A stretch of 64,000 nt of DNA from Paracoccaceae bacterium (GCA_029243395.1 JAQWSE010000013.1:124001-188000); one strand, 5' to 3'. Positions 38,716-48,031 are shown, counted from the first letter of the stretch. Numbers and translations are program-made. The notes: generated by a model from the sequence alone, not told the origin.

Positions 38716-38910
38716 TTAATTTTGACCGTCAATAACAGTAGCAGCGCCTGTTACGGCTGCCCCAGCTTTACAATCTTCGAAGAAAATTTCACCCAATATG
38801 CATCCAGTTGCTACGTTTTTAACAAGACGTTCTCCTTCAGGTGTAAGGTATTTAGCTTGGCATGAAGTCAGAAATATTAATACGATCGGTAATATAATAA
38901 ATTTTTTCAT
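38716..38910 (-). CDS. Small putative lipoprotein
   Basis: A 64-residue protein with a lipoprotein signal (MKKFIILPIVLIFLTSC, lipobox LTSC, Cys17) and a short mature part containing two more cysteines (ATGCILGEIFFEDCKAG) and a Gly/Ala-rich stretch. It resembles small entericidin-like or glycine-zipper-type lipoproteins in layout only; no family is recognised. It stands alone on the minus strand. Confidence 0.62.
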   Translation of the reverse strand: MKKFIILPIVLIFLTSCQAKYLTPEGERLVKNVATGCILGEIFFEDCKAGAAVTGAATVIDGQN

Positions 38911-39040
38911 CTTTAATCCATTTCTAATCTAAAACTTTAAGTCTGTTATCGATACCCTTTCGAGTCGATTAACTTCCTGTATTCTATCTTGGGTGTTTTG
39001 TCATGAACGATTCTACATAAGTGATTTTTTAAATCAAGTA

Positions 39041-39310
39041 TTATTGATTATCAATTAGCTCATAGAGACCTTTTCCATAGTTTGTTTTAAGAATTTTATC
39101 ATCCAAATCTCTAATTGAATTGCCTAAATCATCCATTGTTCGATAGGTACCAAGGGTGCCCAGCAATCCACCAGCAAATGATATAATTCCTATGATATAT
39201 TCCGTCCTAGATATATCACCGCATGCTATCGCCAGCATGGCTGCTACTTGAATTCCAAAAGTAATAAAAATTCTGTTGTTTGATAGTTCTGCCCTTAGTT
39301 TTTGATCCAT
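39041..39310 (-). CDS. Small membrane protein of unknown function
   Basis: An 89-residue protein with two hydrophobic segments (FITFGIQVAAMLAIAC and EYIIGIISFAGGLLGTLGTY) and a charged C-terminal tail (MDDLGNSIRDLDDKIL) that could form an amphipathic helix. No family is recognised. A Shine-Dalgarno is not obvious. It lies 130 bases from the small lipoprotein gene on the same strand. Confidence 0.5.
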   Translation of the reverse strand: MDQKLRAELSNNRIFITFGIQVAAMLAIACGDISRTEYIIGIISFAGGLLGTLGTYRTMDDLGNSIRDLDDKILKTNYGKGLYELIDNQ

Positions 39311-39384
39311 GATAGTTGCGCCTTCTATGCAAATTTCAATTTTTATTTTTATTTGGTATTAAACTTGCACTTGTTCTATCGGTT

Positions 39385-39477
39385 GAAAGCTCAGCCCTGT
39401 GTGTAAAAAGGTATGTCTAGCTTTCCTCCAACTTGCCTGAGAAGCCCTTGCGAATTTTCGTAAGGGCTTCTTTTTTT
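39385..39477 (+). ncRNA. Candidate small RNA with anti-Shine-Dalgarno linker and terminator
   Basis: A 7-bp stem GAAAGCT (39385-39391)/AGCTTTC (39419-39425) is followed by an unpaired linker with CCTCC (39425-39429), then the terminator at 39440-39477. No plus-strand gene lies upstream for more than 1.9 kb (the plus-strand methyltransferase ends at 37338). Stem-loop, exposed CCUCC and terminator is the layout of several alphaproteobacterial trans-acting sRNAs, but no named family is claimed. The 5' end is not fixed. Confidence 0.45.
39440..39477 (+). terminator. Rho-independent terminator with 13-bp stem
   Basis: AGAAGCCCTTGCG (39440-39452) pairs with CGTAAGGGCTTCT (39459-39471) around AATTTT, one G-T wobble, followed by seven T (39471-39477). 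It sits in the 408-base gap between a minus-strand small gene and the plus-strand alcohol dehydrogenase gene and has no plus-strand protein gene to terminate. Confidence 0.88.
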
Positions 39478-39718
39478 GAATAGTCATGGCTTTTAATAAA
39501 TAAGAATGAACTATCTTTAGTCCTTGATAGCTGAATAAGGAATTCCTCAAATGAGCAAAGTTATTCTTGTTCTTATGAATAGTTTTTCTTTTCAACAACT
39601 CATTGGACTCTTATCATATAACCTTTATAAATTTGCTATTGGGCCATCATTATTCGGATTCTAGACTAATTCTGAGATTGTTATTAGAAAAATTATTTCA
39701 TTATGGAGGTTAATGTAG

Positions 39719-40882
39719 ATGGATTGTATTAAAGAGATGACTAGTAATTGGTCGTACCCTACAAATATAAGGTTTGGTTGTGGTAGAATTGTCGAATTAC
39801 CTGAGGCTTGTAAATCTTTAAATATTAACAATCCACTTTTAGTTACTGATCGGGCTTTAGCAAAACTTGAAACTTCGAAAAAGGTGTTTGATTTGTTGAA
39901 TAAATCTGGAATGCGTTTTACTATTTTTTCCAGTGTGAATCCTAATCCTAATGAGGTAAATCTTTCTGACGGGATAAAAGCTTTTAAGACTGGCAAGCAT
40001 GATGGGGTAATTGCGTTAGGGGGAGGTTCTGGATTAGATGTTGGGAAGTTGATTTCTTTCATGGTTGGGCAAAGTAGACCAGTATGGGATTTTGAGGATA
40101 TAGCAGATTACTGGCAAAGAGCAAAAACTGATTCTATTTACCCTATTATAGCTGTTCCTACTACCGCGGGAACGGGATCTGAGGTGGGTAGAGCAGGTGT
40201 TATCACCAATTCTCAAACTCTTGAGAAAAAAATTATTTTTCATCCAAAAGTTTTGCCTTCAATCGTCATTTGTGATCCGGAGTTAACAATAAGTATGCCA
40301 AAAAAAATTACTGCAGGAACAGGGCTTGATGCCTTTGCACACTGTGTTGAAGCATTTTCTAGCCCTAACTTTCACCCTATGTCACATGGTATTGCCCTTG
40401 AGGGTATGCGATTGGTGATTGAAAATCTACCTGCGGCATATAATTGTGGATCCGATATTAAGGCCAGGGCACACATGATGTGCGCTGCTATGATGGGGGC
40501 AACTGCTTTTCAAAAAGGTTTAGGCGCCATTCACGCTATGAGTCATCCTGTGGGGGCATTGGTTAATGCTCATCATGGTACAACCAATGCCATTTGTATG
40601 CCCTCTGTTTTAAGGTTGAACAAGTTGGCTATTAAGGATCGATTTGATGGAGCTGCTGGGTATCTTGGAATACGCGGGGGATTTGAAGGTTTTTGCAGTT
40701 TTGTAAAAGAGTTGAATTTTGATCTAGGAATTCCGGCTAACTTATCTGATTTGGGAGTAAAAAGTGATCAAATTGGAGATTTAGTTGTAAAAGCCTTAGA
40801 TGATCCATCATGTCAGGGCAATCCCGTTGAATTAAATCAAAATAATATGAGAACCCTTTTTGAGGAGGCTTTGGCAGGTTAA
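39719..40882 (+). CDS. Iron-containing alcohol dehydrogenase
   Basis: A 387-residue group III alcohol dehydrogenase using NAD(P)H and Fe2+. The nucleotide-binding GVIALGGGSGLDVGKLIS block, PTTAGTGSEVGRAGVI, and the metal ligands in GTGLDAFAHCVEAF, GAIHAMSHPVGALVNAHHGT are intact. GGAGG lies about ten bases before ATG 39719; a second ATG at 39737 is possible. Substrate is not evident; these enzymes reduce aldehydes or oxidise primary alcohols and hydroxy acids. The DMT transporter gene follows after 47 bases. Confidence 0.92.
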   Translation: MDCIKEMTSNWSYPTNIRFGCGRIVELPEACKSLNINNPLLVTDRALAKLETSKKVFDLLNKSGMRFTIFSSVNPNPNEVNLSDGIKAFKTGKHDGVIALGGGSGLDVGKLISFMVGQSRPVWDFEDIADYWQRAKTDSIYPIIAVPTTAGTGSEVGRAGVITNSQTLEKKIIFHPKVLPSIVICDPELTISMPKKITAGTGLDAFAHCVEAFSSPNFHPMSHGIALEGMRLVIENLPAAYNCGSDIKARAHMMCAAMMGATAFQKGLGAIHAMSHPVGALVNAHHGTTNAICMPSVLRLNKLAIKDRFDGAAGYLGIRGGFEGFCSFVKELNFDLGIPANLSDLGVKSDQIGDLVVKALDDPSCQGNPVELNQNNMRTLFEEALAG

Positions 40883-40929
40883 TATGTCTGAGTCTCCATG
40901 TGTTAATAAGACAATAAGCTAATGCGTCA

Positions 40930-41814
40930 ATGTTTCTTAAAAGAATAAATATTGGCTACATTTATGCGGCATTATGTGTGCTCTCTTGGAGCTTCATCCC
41001 TATAGTTGCTCGCTTAGGTCAACTGAAACTTGATAATTTTCAATTATTATTCTGGTCAAATATTCTTTCTTTACTAGCCCTAAGCCTGCTCTTTATTTTG
41101 CTTAATGGCTTTAGCTACCGTGTTACTTCAAAGAAAGAAGTTATACAGGGATTATTTTTAGGTTCTCTTGGGTGTTCTATATATTATCTCCTATTATACT
41201 ATGGGTATGCGAACGGTAATAGTATTGAAGTACTTCTTGTTCAATACTCTTGGCCAATTCAAATGGTTTTATTGGCAAGTCTAATCCTAAAAGAGCCTTT
41301 GTCTCTTATTAAAGTGTTTAGTGTAATTTTGGGTTTTTTAGGGATTGTAGTCATTATAACTAAAGGAAGGTTATTTGACGTTGAATTTTCTGGATTGGTG
41401 GTCGGCCTTACTGTTTTTTTCGGTGCATTTTGCTTTGCTGTATTTTCAGTAGTGAGTAAAGGAGCAAAGATGGATGGATTTCTTTTTACAATAATCCTAT
41501 TTTCTGGTGGAACAGTCACTTCTATTTTAGCACTTCTTTTGTTTTCTGAAGTTCAATTGCCGAGTAAAAAAGAATTGCTGCCTGTTTTTTTCAATGGAAT
41601 TTTCATTAATGGGTTCTCATACCTTTTATGGATTCTTGCTTTGAGAAAAATCTCAGCCGTATCAGCAGCCGTCATGATATTTTTAACTCCATTATTTTCT
41701 ACCATTTGGCTTATCACATTTTTTGATGAAGTATTATACTCAGCATACATTGTTGGAGGCTGCATAGTGATTTTATCTAGTTTTTATTCCTTACTTGATA
41801 GAAATAGTTCTTGA
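40930..41814 (+). CDS. DMT-superfamily (EamA) transporter
   Basis: A 294-residue membrane protein with ten predicted hydrophobic segments in two EamA halves (e.g. YIYAALCVLSWSFIPIVARL at the start and GFLFTIILFSGGTVTSILALL in the second half). Relatives export amino acids, nucleobases or other metabolites. It follows the alcohol dehydrogenase on the same strand. The ligand is unknown. Confidence 0.85.
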   Translation: MFLKRINIGYIYAALCVLSWSFIPIVARLGQLKLDNFQLLFWSNILSLLALSLLFILLNGFSYRVTSKKEVIQGLFLGSLGCSIYYLLLYYGYANGNSIEVLLVQYSWPIQMVLLASLILKEPLSLIKVFSVILGFLGIVVIITKGRLFDVEFSGLVVGLTVFFGAFCFAVFSVVSKGAKMDGFLFTIILFSGGTVTSILALLLFSEVQLPSKKELLPVFFNGIFINGFSYLLWILALRKISAVSAAVMIFLTPLFSTIWLITFFDEVLYSAYIVGGCIVILSSFYSLLDRNSS

Positions 41815-42017
41815 TTAAGTCTTATTGCTTTAGGCAAGCAAAATAATTGCGATCAAAAGATGGTACCAACGGGCACCTATGCTGAGATCTGTGGTCAGCA
41901 ATTTGGAATTTTTCTTTGTTAAAATATTAGAAAGTTGTATCGTTCAATTGATCAAATCAAAATCTCTTTTGAGGTTAAAATGGATAAGTTATCTTAAATT
42001 AGGACTTATATAGAAAC

Positions 42018-42218
42018 ATGAGCAATGATTTTTATGTCACTCCCTGTAAAAGCATTTGTAAGATTAATGGAGATCCAGGAGTATGCATTGGTTGTGGTAG
42101 AACTAGAGAGGAAATTGCACTTTGGTCATCTTATACTCATGATGAAAGAATGATCATTATGAAACGCTTAGGTTATGGAATAAGAAAGAAACGAAATAAG
42201 AAAAAGCCATTATTGTAA
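42018..42218 (+). CDS. DUF1289 family protein
   Basis: A 66-residue protein with the DUF1289 cysteine pattern TPCKSICKINGDPGVCIGCG followed by RTREEIALW, then a Lys/Arg-rich tail. The four conserved cysteines suggest a metal or iron-sulfur site; function is unknown. Such proteins are common small genes in alpha- and gammaproteobacteria. The decayed PCuAC gene starts 36 bases downstream. Confidence 0.85.
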   Translation: MSNDFYVTPCKSICKINGDPGVCIGCGRTREEIALWSSYTHDERMIIMKRLGYGIRKKRNKKKPLL

Positions 42219-42254
42219 TCTAGTTTACATTCAATAGAGATTGTATCAAACACT

Positions 42255-42708
42255 ATGTCATTAATGTGTAAATCATCAAATCTAGTTAAATTAATCATGG
42301 GCTTTGTGGCAACCTTTTTAGGAGCTTTCCAAGTCCATGGACATGAAGAAAATTTCAAATCTTTGGTTATCTATCATCCATACCTAATTGAAGAAAATAA
42401 GAAAGTGGCATTAGGATTTCTTTCTGTTGAGAACACTAGTTCAAAGAGTGAATACCTCATCAAAATCATTCCATAAATTTCTTCAGGGTACAGACTTTGG
42501 AGGAGGGGAAATGATGATGAATTTGTTGAAATTAATTTAAGTAGTGGTGTTGAGATTTCAGCAAGAGAGGCAATATATGGATCAAGATGACTTTAAGCTT
42601 TTATTTTGGGGCATAGATGAAAGTTTGGATTGGTATGATAAGCATGTTGCCACTTTTATTTTCAGAGAAGCAGGGGCGATTGAACTAGACTTTGAAGTTG
42701 AGCAATAA
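42255..42708 (+). pseudogene. Decayed copper chaperone PCuAC-like gene
   Basis: The first frame encodes a signal-like leader ending FQVHGHEE, then IYHPYLIEENKKVALGFLSV and ENTSSKSEYLIKIIP before a TAA at 42474-42476. The same frame continues after the stop with a recognisable middle (DDEFVEINLSSGVEISARE) to a TGA, and another frame (42578-42708) supplies the C-terminal part FKLLFWGIDESLDW and REAGAIELDFEVE. Together they reproduce the order of PCuAC (DUF461) domains, which deliver copper to cytochrome oxidase. The His/Met copper ligands expected in the middle and C-terminal parts are not seen. One stop and one frameshift separate the pieces. Confidence 0.72.
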
Positions 42709-42751
42709 GGGAAGATCTATGCAAGGTATTTTCTAATAGCTTGTTGATTAT

Positions 42752-43945
42752 TCAAGATGTGAAGTCGTATGCTCTTTCTCCATGAAGTTGCAAATCAAGC
42801 CCTTCAGATTCCACTTCTCTAGATACCCTCAATGGAATGAAAATGTTAAGTAATTTAATGATTATCAGGGTAACAATTAAGGTATAAACTCCAACAATAA
42901 CTATAGATCCTAACTGGCTTTGCCAGCTAGCGCCATTAGTAAATCCTAAGGTGTTAAAAACAGCTATCATTATAGTGCCAAAGATGCCACCAATCCCATG
43001 AACAGCAAATACATCTAGGGTGTCATCAATTTTCAGATAGTTTCGAACTATGTTGACTGCTTCCTGACATAGTATTCCACCAATAGTCCCAATTATTACA
43101 GCTTCTAAAGGCCCCACAAACCCAGATGCTGGAGTAATGGAGGCTAGCCCGGCAATAGTTCCAGTTACTATGCCAACCAAGGATGCTTTTCCATATTTAA
43201 TTTTTTCCCATAATGCCCAGCTGAGTGAGCCACATGCAGCTGAGAGATGTGTTACAGTTAGTGCCATTGCAGCTGATCCGTCTGATGCCAGTTGGGATCC
43301 CCCATTAAACCCAAACCAGCCTACCCATAACATAGCAGCTCCTACCATAACTATACCTGGGTTGTGTGGTGGTTTATTTTGATCCTTTCTTGGCCCAAGA
43401 CAGAATGCCAATGTTAAGGCGGCTATTCCAGCAGTTTCATGAACCACAATTCCTCCTGCAAAGTCGTACACATTGGTGCTAAATAGTTGGTCATTAGATA
43501 AAAAACCACCTCCCCAGATCCAGTGCACGACGGGACAGTAAACAAAAATCATCCAGATAGCTGAGAACCACAAAACAAAATTAAATGTTATTCTTTCGAC
43601 ATATGCTCCAACAATTAGGGCGGGAGTTATTATTGCAAATGTCATTTGAAAAGAAAAAAATAATATTTCTGGGATAGTGCCACTAAGACTATCTGATTCA
43701 ACAGTTATCAAAAATGCTTTCCCTAAGCCTCCCCATAAGCTATTCGCTGACCCAAATGCAATCGAATAACCTACCACCAACCAAATTACACTCATTAAGC
43801 AAGCAATAGAGTAGGTCTGCATGAATACGCTGAGAACATTGCGTGATCTGACTAATCCGCCATAAAACAGAGCTAAGCCAGGCAGTGTCATAAAAAGAAC
43901 CAAAGTTGTTGCCACCATTATCCAGGCCGTATCAGCACCCACCAT
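42752..43945 (-). CDS. amt: Ammonium transporter
   Basis: A 397-residue Amt/MEP/Rh channel with eleven hydrophobic segments. Landmarks: LVLFMTLPGLALFYGGLVRSRN at the start, VVHETAGIAALTLA, GGSQLASDG, and the pore twin histidines in the H168-type region (DFAGGIVVHE) and FAVHGIGGIFGT. Amt imports ammonium and is usually paired with the PII protein GlnK; no glnK is adjacent here. A 430-base gap separates it from the divergent threonine synthase gene. Confidence 0.95.
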   Translation of the reverse strand: MVGADTAWIMVATTLVLFMTLPGLALFYGGLVRSRNVLSVFMQTYSIACLMSVIWLVVGYSIAFGSANSLWGGLGKAFLITVESDSLSGTIPEILFFSFQMTFAIITPALIVGAYVERITFNFVLWFSAIWMIFVYCPVVHWIWGGGFLSNDQLFSTNVYDFAGGIVVHETAGIAALTLAFCLGPRKDQNKPPHNPGIVMVGAAMLWVGWFGFNGGSQLASDGSAAMALTVTHLSAACGSLSWALWEKIKYGKASLVGIVTGTIAGLASITPASGFVGPLEAVIIGTIGGILCQEAVNIVRNYLKIDDTLDVFAVHGIGGIFGTIMIAVFNTLGFTNGASWQSQLGSIVIVGVYTLIVTLIIIKLLNIFIPLRVSREVESEGLDLQLHGERAYDFTS

Positions 43946-44377
43946 TAAATTTCTCCCTCAAAATTTACTAATTCTTAAAGGTTTAAATATAGAAAGCTAA
44001 TCTTAAGAGAGGTTCTTTACTGTTTCAGGGCTTTGTTGCCTATTAATAAGGCATTAATTTATTAATTGGTCAAAATATCATCATTTAATAATTCTTAATG
44101 GCGCTCATACTTGAATTCATAAGTGCTCTGCAAACTGAAAACCCTAAAAGAAAAACATATTTTAAGTGAGTTTGAATTGCATTCCTTCCAGAAATATTCT
44201 TAGAGTTTAGAAGGTGGAAATTCAGTTGACTTTAGGCTGTTAGTATTTCGTTCACTGGTGTATGTGTACTTATTACATTAATGTATCCAATTACTTCTTA
44301 AGTAAGGATAAAAAGGTTATTTCAGTCATACGTTTTTGCAATAATTACGTAATTACGTCTAGTAAAGGTTAATATTG
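43946..44377. promoter_or_regulatory. Divergent intergenic region between amt and threonine synthase, with a palindrome
   Basis: This 432-base gap carries both promoters. TAATTACGTAATTA (44342-44355) is a perfect 14-base palindrome ~22 bases before the threonine synthase start, placed where an operator or -10 region would be. No clear NtrC or sigma-54 (TGGCAC-N5-TTGC) site is seen; TGGCGC at ~44100 has no matching -12 element. No open frame or RNA gene was recognised. Confidence 0.35.
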
Positions 44378-45616
44378 ATGTCACAAACTTTCGTTTCTCA
44401 TCTTGAATGCTCACTAACAGGTAAAGTTTATCCAGCCGACTGTCTTCAAGGTCTTTCAGATGCTAATCGGCCTCTCTTGGTTCGGTATGACTTAGCCAAA
44501 TTAGAAAAATCTATAAAGAGATGTGAGTTTATTGCTAAAAATATAGATGGGTTTTGGAGGTATGGCTCTCTTTTGCCTGTGTCCAAACCAGAAAATAGAA
44601 TTAGTTTGGGTGAAGTAGTAACCCCATTAGTTCCAGTTAATCAATTTGCTTTAAAGCTAGGTGCATTGCCTGGTAACATTTTGGTCAAGGATGAGGGACG
44701 TCTTCCAACTGGGTCATTTAAAGCAAGAGGGTTGTCTTTAGCTGTTTCCATGGCAAAGACTTTTGGGGTTGACCATTTAGCTATTCCTACAAACGGTAAT
44801 GCTGGTGCTGCCATGGCAGCATATGCGACCAAGGCAGGCATAAGGAGTACCGTACTTTGTCCTGCAGATACACCTGAAATAAATGTTAGGGAGATACAGC
44901 TACAAGGAGCAAAGACCTTTTTGGTCAATGGCTTAATCAATGATTGTGCCAAAGTGATAGCTGAGGGTAAGGAAAAAACCGGTTGGTTTGATGTTTCAAC
45001 ACTCAAGGAGCCTTATAGAATTGAGGGTAAGAAAACTATGGGACTGGAACTTATTGAACAATTTCAGTGGGAATTGCCAGACGTCATTTTTTATCCAACT
45101 GGTGGCGGAACGGGTATAATAGGTATGTGGAAGGCTTTCGCTGAATTAAAGGAACTAGGTTGGATTAAATGTAAACTTCCTAGAATGATTTCTGTGCAGG
45201 CAACGGGTTGTGCCCCAATTGTCAACGCATGGGAAAAAGGTGATGAATTTGCAGAACTATGGGAAAATGCCCATACGGTAGCGGCAGGTATCAGGGTTCC
45301 AGTTGCCGTAGGAGATTTCTTAATTTTAAATGTAGTCAGGGAGTCTGGTGGTGCAGCGATTGCAATTGATGATGAAACTATAATTCAGTTTAGAGATGCT
45401 TTGGCCAAAGAGGAGGGGTTCTTGCTTTGTCCAGAAGGCGCGGCTACCTTGGCTGCCTATCACGAATGTTTGAAAAAGGGATTGGTGGATAAAGGCGAGA
45501 AAGCAGTCTTATTTAATTGTGCAGCGGGAATAAAATATCCTCTTCCACCAGTCTATGACCGCTTGGATATAGGAGAAACTTCAATTGATTATTCCAGGTT
45601 TGCTACCGTCACATAA
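44378..45616 (+). CDS. thrC: Threonine synthase-like PLP enzyme
   Basis: A 413-residue fold-type II PLP enzyme. The Schiff-base Lys is in GRLPTGSFKARGLSL, the phosphate/substrate loop is IPTNGNAGAAMAAYA, and the glycine loop is YPTGGGTGIIGMW, with CPEGAATLAAY near the end. It resembles the archaeal/cyanobacterial-type threonine synthase (O-phosphohomoserine to threonine). The ATG at 44378 is chosen (AAAGG ~9 bases upstream). Because it is away from thrA/thrB, a related catabolic or lyase role cannot be ruled out. Confidence 0.82.
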   Translation: MSQTFVSHLECSLTGKVYPADCLQGLSDANRPLLVRYDLAKLEKSIKRCEFIAKNIDGFWRYGSLLPVSKPENRISLGEVVTPLVPVNQFALKLGALPGNILVKDEGRLPTGSFKARGLSLAVSMAKTFGVDHLAIPTNGNAGAAMAAYATKAGIRSTVLCPADTPEINVREIQLQGAKTFLVNGLINDCAKVIAEGKEKTGWFDVSTLKEPYRIEGKKTMGLELIEQFQWELPDVIFYPTGGGTGIIGMWKAFAELKELGWIKCKLPRMISVQATGCAPIVNAWEKGDEFAELWENAHTVAAGIRVPVAVGDFLILNVVRESGGAAIAIDDETIIQFRDALAKEEGFLLCPEGAATLAAYHECLKKGLVDKGEKAVLFNCAAGIKYPLPPVYDRLDIGETSIDYSRFATVT

Positions 45617-45685
45617 AAGTATTTCTTGGAATATAGTATAGAATTATTGAAATTTGGGTAATTGCTGGGAACACGTTTTAGTTAT

Positions 45686-46837
45686 TTAGACTGGAAATCT
45701 ATTGCCATATAGTTTGTACTCACCATTTTCAAGAAATTTTCGGTGAAAAAATGTCAGCTTTTCATTATCAATTTCCACTCCTAAACCGGGTTTTGTAATT
45801 AGCCCCCAGGTATTTTTTTCTGTGATTGGAATTTCCTCTTGTAAAATATCGTCTGCCATATTTTGTGCAGTTTGCTGGTTCCCCTCACAGGCATTAGGAA
45901 TTGTCAACATTAAGTGCTGACCCACGGCTGCTGTTAAACCCAATTCCCCGTGGGTGTGTTTGCAAACTTGCCAACCCATAAAATTTGCATAATTTGCCAA
46001 GTTTAAGAATTTTCGAATAGTGCCCACGAAGTAATGGCTGTAGCAAACGTAATCGCCACAGTTAGTATTAAGGATGTTGTAAAATTCTGACTCCTGCCAT
46101 AAGCCTTCATTAACGCAAAGCGATGTATTTAAAGACATATTAAGGTTTTTCATTAGCCCAACAGGTTGTATGTTGACGGGTGCCTCTACAAAATCAATTT
46201 GATACTTTAGATCCCAATTGTCTATTAGGCGTTTTGCTTGTGGAAGAGTCCAAGCCATATTGACGTCCAGTCGGATTTTTTTGTCTGGCCCTATTATTTG
46301 TCGCAGCTTTTTTATCAATTTTTCTTCTAATACTTCATCAACTCCAATTTTTAGATAAAATACTTTATATCCTTTTTCCAAGCCATCTTCACATTGTTTT
46401 GTGAAGTTCTCCATAGTATCCCATTGAAGATAATAAAAATAATCGACTTCACTGCGCAGGCTTCCCCCAAGAAGTTCGTAAAGTGGTTTGTTAACGTCTT
46501 TTCCGTAAATGTCCCACAAAGCCATATCCAATGCCCCATAAGCTAAATTTGCAGTCATTTGAGACCATTGCCAATTGGCAGATTTATAAATATGGTTCTC
46601 GAGTAGATGATTTTGCCAAGGGTCTTGATTGATAAACATGGGGATCATTGCGTTGATTGCCTCTATAATGACAGCAGCACTAGCTGTCCTTGGTGCTTCC
46701 CCCCAACCAACATGTCCTTCATCAGTTGTCATTTTAACTATAACTTCAGTAATTCCAGACCGGTTGACCACAGAACTGATTTCATCATGCTTATATGGGA
46801 CTGAAACTGGAATCACTTCGATACTATCGATTTTCAT
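45686..46837 (-). CDS. Mandelate racemase/muconate lactonizing enzyme family protein (paralogue 1)
   Basis: An enolase-superfamily enzyme of 383 residues. Catalytic and metal residues: Lys in VFYLKIGVD (the usual KXK is YXK), metal Asp in RLDVNMAW, Glu in FVEAPVN, third Glu in CVNEGLW, and a His-rich end strand VCKHTHGELGL. These enzymes abstract the alpha proton of a carboxylate and act as dehydratases, racemases or cycloisomerases. The substrate is not predictable. It follows paralogue 2 on the same strand after 57 bases. Confidence 0.87.
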   Translation of the reverse strand: MKIDSIEVIPVSVPYKHDEISSVVNRSGITEVIVKMTTDEGHVGWGEAPRTASAAVIIEAINAMIPMFINQDPWQNHLLENHIYKSANWQWSQMTANLAYGALDMALWDIYGKDVNKPLYELLGGSLRSEVDYFYYLQWDTMENFTKQCEDGLEKGYKVFYLKIGVDEVLEEKLIKKLRQIIGPDKKIRLDVNMAWTLPQAKRLIDNWDLKYQIDFVEAPVNIQPVGLMKNLNMSLNTSLCVNEGLWQESEFYNILNTNCGDYVCYSHYFVGTIRKFLNLANYANFMGWQVCKHTHGELGLTAAVGQHLMLTIPNACEGNQQTAQNMADDILQEEIPITEKNTWGLITKPGLGVEIDNEKLTFFHRKFLENGEYKLYGNRFPV

Positions 46838-46894
46838 GGGAGTTTTCCTTTCATTTTTCTGGAGCTCTTTAGTTGGTGCTATTAGCTTGCATTT

Positions 46895-48031
46895 TTAGGG
46901 CAGACCCTTTGACTTATGTATCCTATGAGCCTCTTTTACGGCATCTTCATCAAGTTCAAAACCTAGGCCTATTCTTGTATTAGCAGGCCACTTCATTTTT
47001 TCAGATAAGTCTGAACCCTTTTTAATAATGTCCCATTGCAAAAACCTTATCATAATCTGATTGCCATCATCTAAATTAGGAATGGAAATACCCAGCTGAT
47101 GGGATGCATAGGCGGTAATTCCACTTTCGTACAGGCCGTGAATACATATATTTATCCCTGCCGCTTCTGCGAGTTGTGCTATTTTCTTGAAATTTGATAT
47201 ACCTCCTGTTTCATGTATTCCTAAAGTTAGCATATCCGCAGCATTAATTTTACATATGTTAAAGGCATCATGTATCGTAAATACCGATTGATCTGCTGCT
47301 ATAGGCACGGAGCTCTTCTGCTGAGCGTGAGATAATGCTATTAAGCTTTCAGCATTACAGGGTTGTTCAATAAATTCAATATTGCAGTCTTTAACACGCT
47401 CTATTAAGCGCCTCATCTTTAGTATCGGCCAATGCTCATTGGGGTCAATTCGGAGCCTTCTATTTTCTCCAATTGCTTGCCTGGTTTTCTTTATAATTTC
47501 AATGTCTTCTTCTTCATTTTGTTTACCAACTTTAATATAAATGACCTCATAACCAGCTCTTGCTAATTCTTTGGCATCTTCCGAGATTTCATTAGCAGTT
47601 TCTCCTTGGGCAAAACCAAAATATTGGATATAATCATGTTGCTTTCCACCTAAGAGTTGAAACACCGGTTTCTTTAATTCTTTGCCTTTGGCATCCCAAA
47701 AAGCAATTTCAATACCGCACAATACCTGAGCAGCAAAGCGAGGGGCTGAGCAAGTGCCATGGGCTTGGAATAGATACTGATATACGTCTTTAAAAATTTT
47801 ATCATTTTCATAGATATCTTTTCCAATTATCAATTTTTTTGCTTGGTTGAGAAAGCTGACTATAGCACTGCTCGAAGGAGTTGCTATTGATTCACCATAT
47901 CCTTCTATTCCTTTATCAGTTGTTAACTTGACGAGAATTAATTGCGCCCCTTCTGTAATTCCCTGCGCCCAGTGGTAAGGTTTTTTATAAGGGATAAAAA
48001 TGGGTGTAAATTCAAGATCCACGACTTTCAT
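46895..48031 (-). CDS. Mandelate racemase/muconate lactonizing enzyme family protein (paralogue 2)
   Basis: A 378-residue enolase-superfamily enzyme. Lys is in VIYIKVGKQ, metal residues are Asp in RLRIDPNEHW, Glu in FIEQPCN and Asp in IAADQSVF. At the strand where MLE-type enzymes carry a second lysine the sequence reads MLTLGIHETGGI, lacking it, and a His follows in ICIHGLYESG, so acid-base chemistry may rest on Lys plus His (mandelate-racemase style). It is divergent from kbl. Substrate unknown; acid sugars and betaines are among known substrates of relatives. Confidence 0.87.
   Translation of the reverse strand: MKVVDLEFTPIFIPYKKPYHWAQGITEGAQLILVKLTTDKGIEGYGESIATPSSSAIVSFLNQAKKLIIGKDIYENDKIFKDVYQYLFQAHGTCSAPRFAAQVLCGIEIAFWDAKGKELKKPVFQLLGGKQHDYIQYFGFAQGETANEISEDAKELARAGYEVIYIKVGKQNEEEDIEIIKKTRQAIGENRRLRIDPNEHWPILKMRRLIERVKDCNIEFIEQPCNAESLIALSHAQQKSSVPIAADQSVFTIHDAFNICKINAADMLTLGIHETGGISNFKKIAQLAEAAGINICIHGLYESGITAYASHQLGISIPNLDDGNQIMIRFLQWDIIKKGSDLSEKMKWPANTRIGLGFELDEDAVKEAHRIHKSKGLP

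Noticed and set aside
39359-39598. Minus-strand 79-codon frame
   Set aside because: It crosses the strong plus-strand terminator, whose stem accounts for part of its sequence, and shows no protein-like features.
44095-44120. Possible sigma-54 promoter (TGGCGC) upstream of amt or the threonine synthase gene
   Set aside because: No GC element at the required spacing; match is no better than chance.
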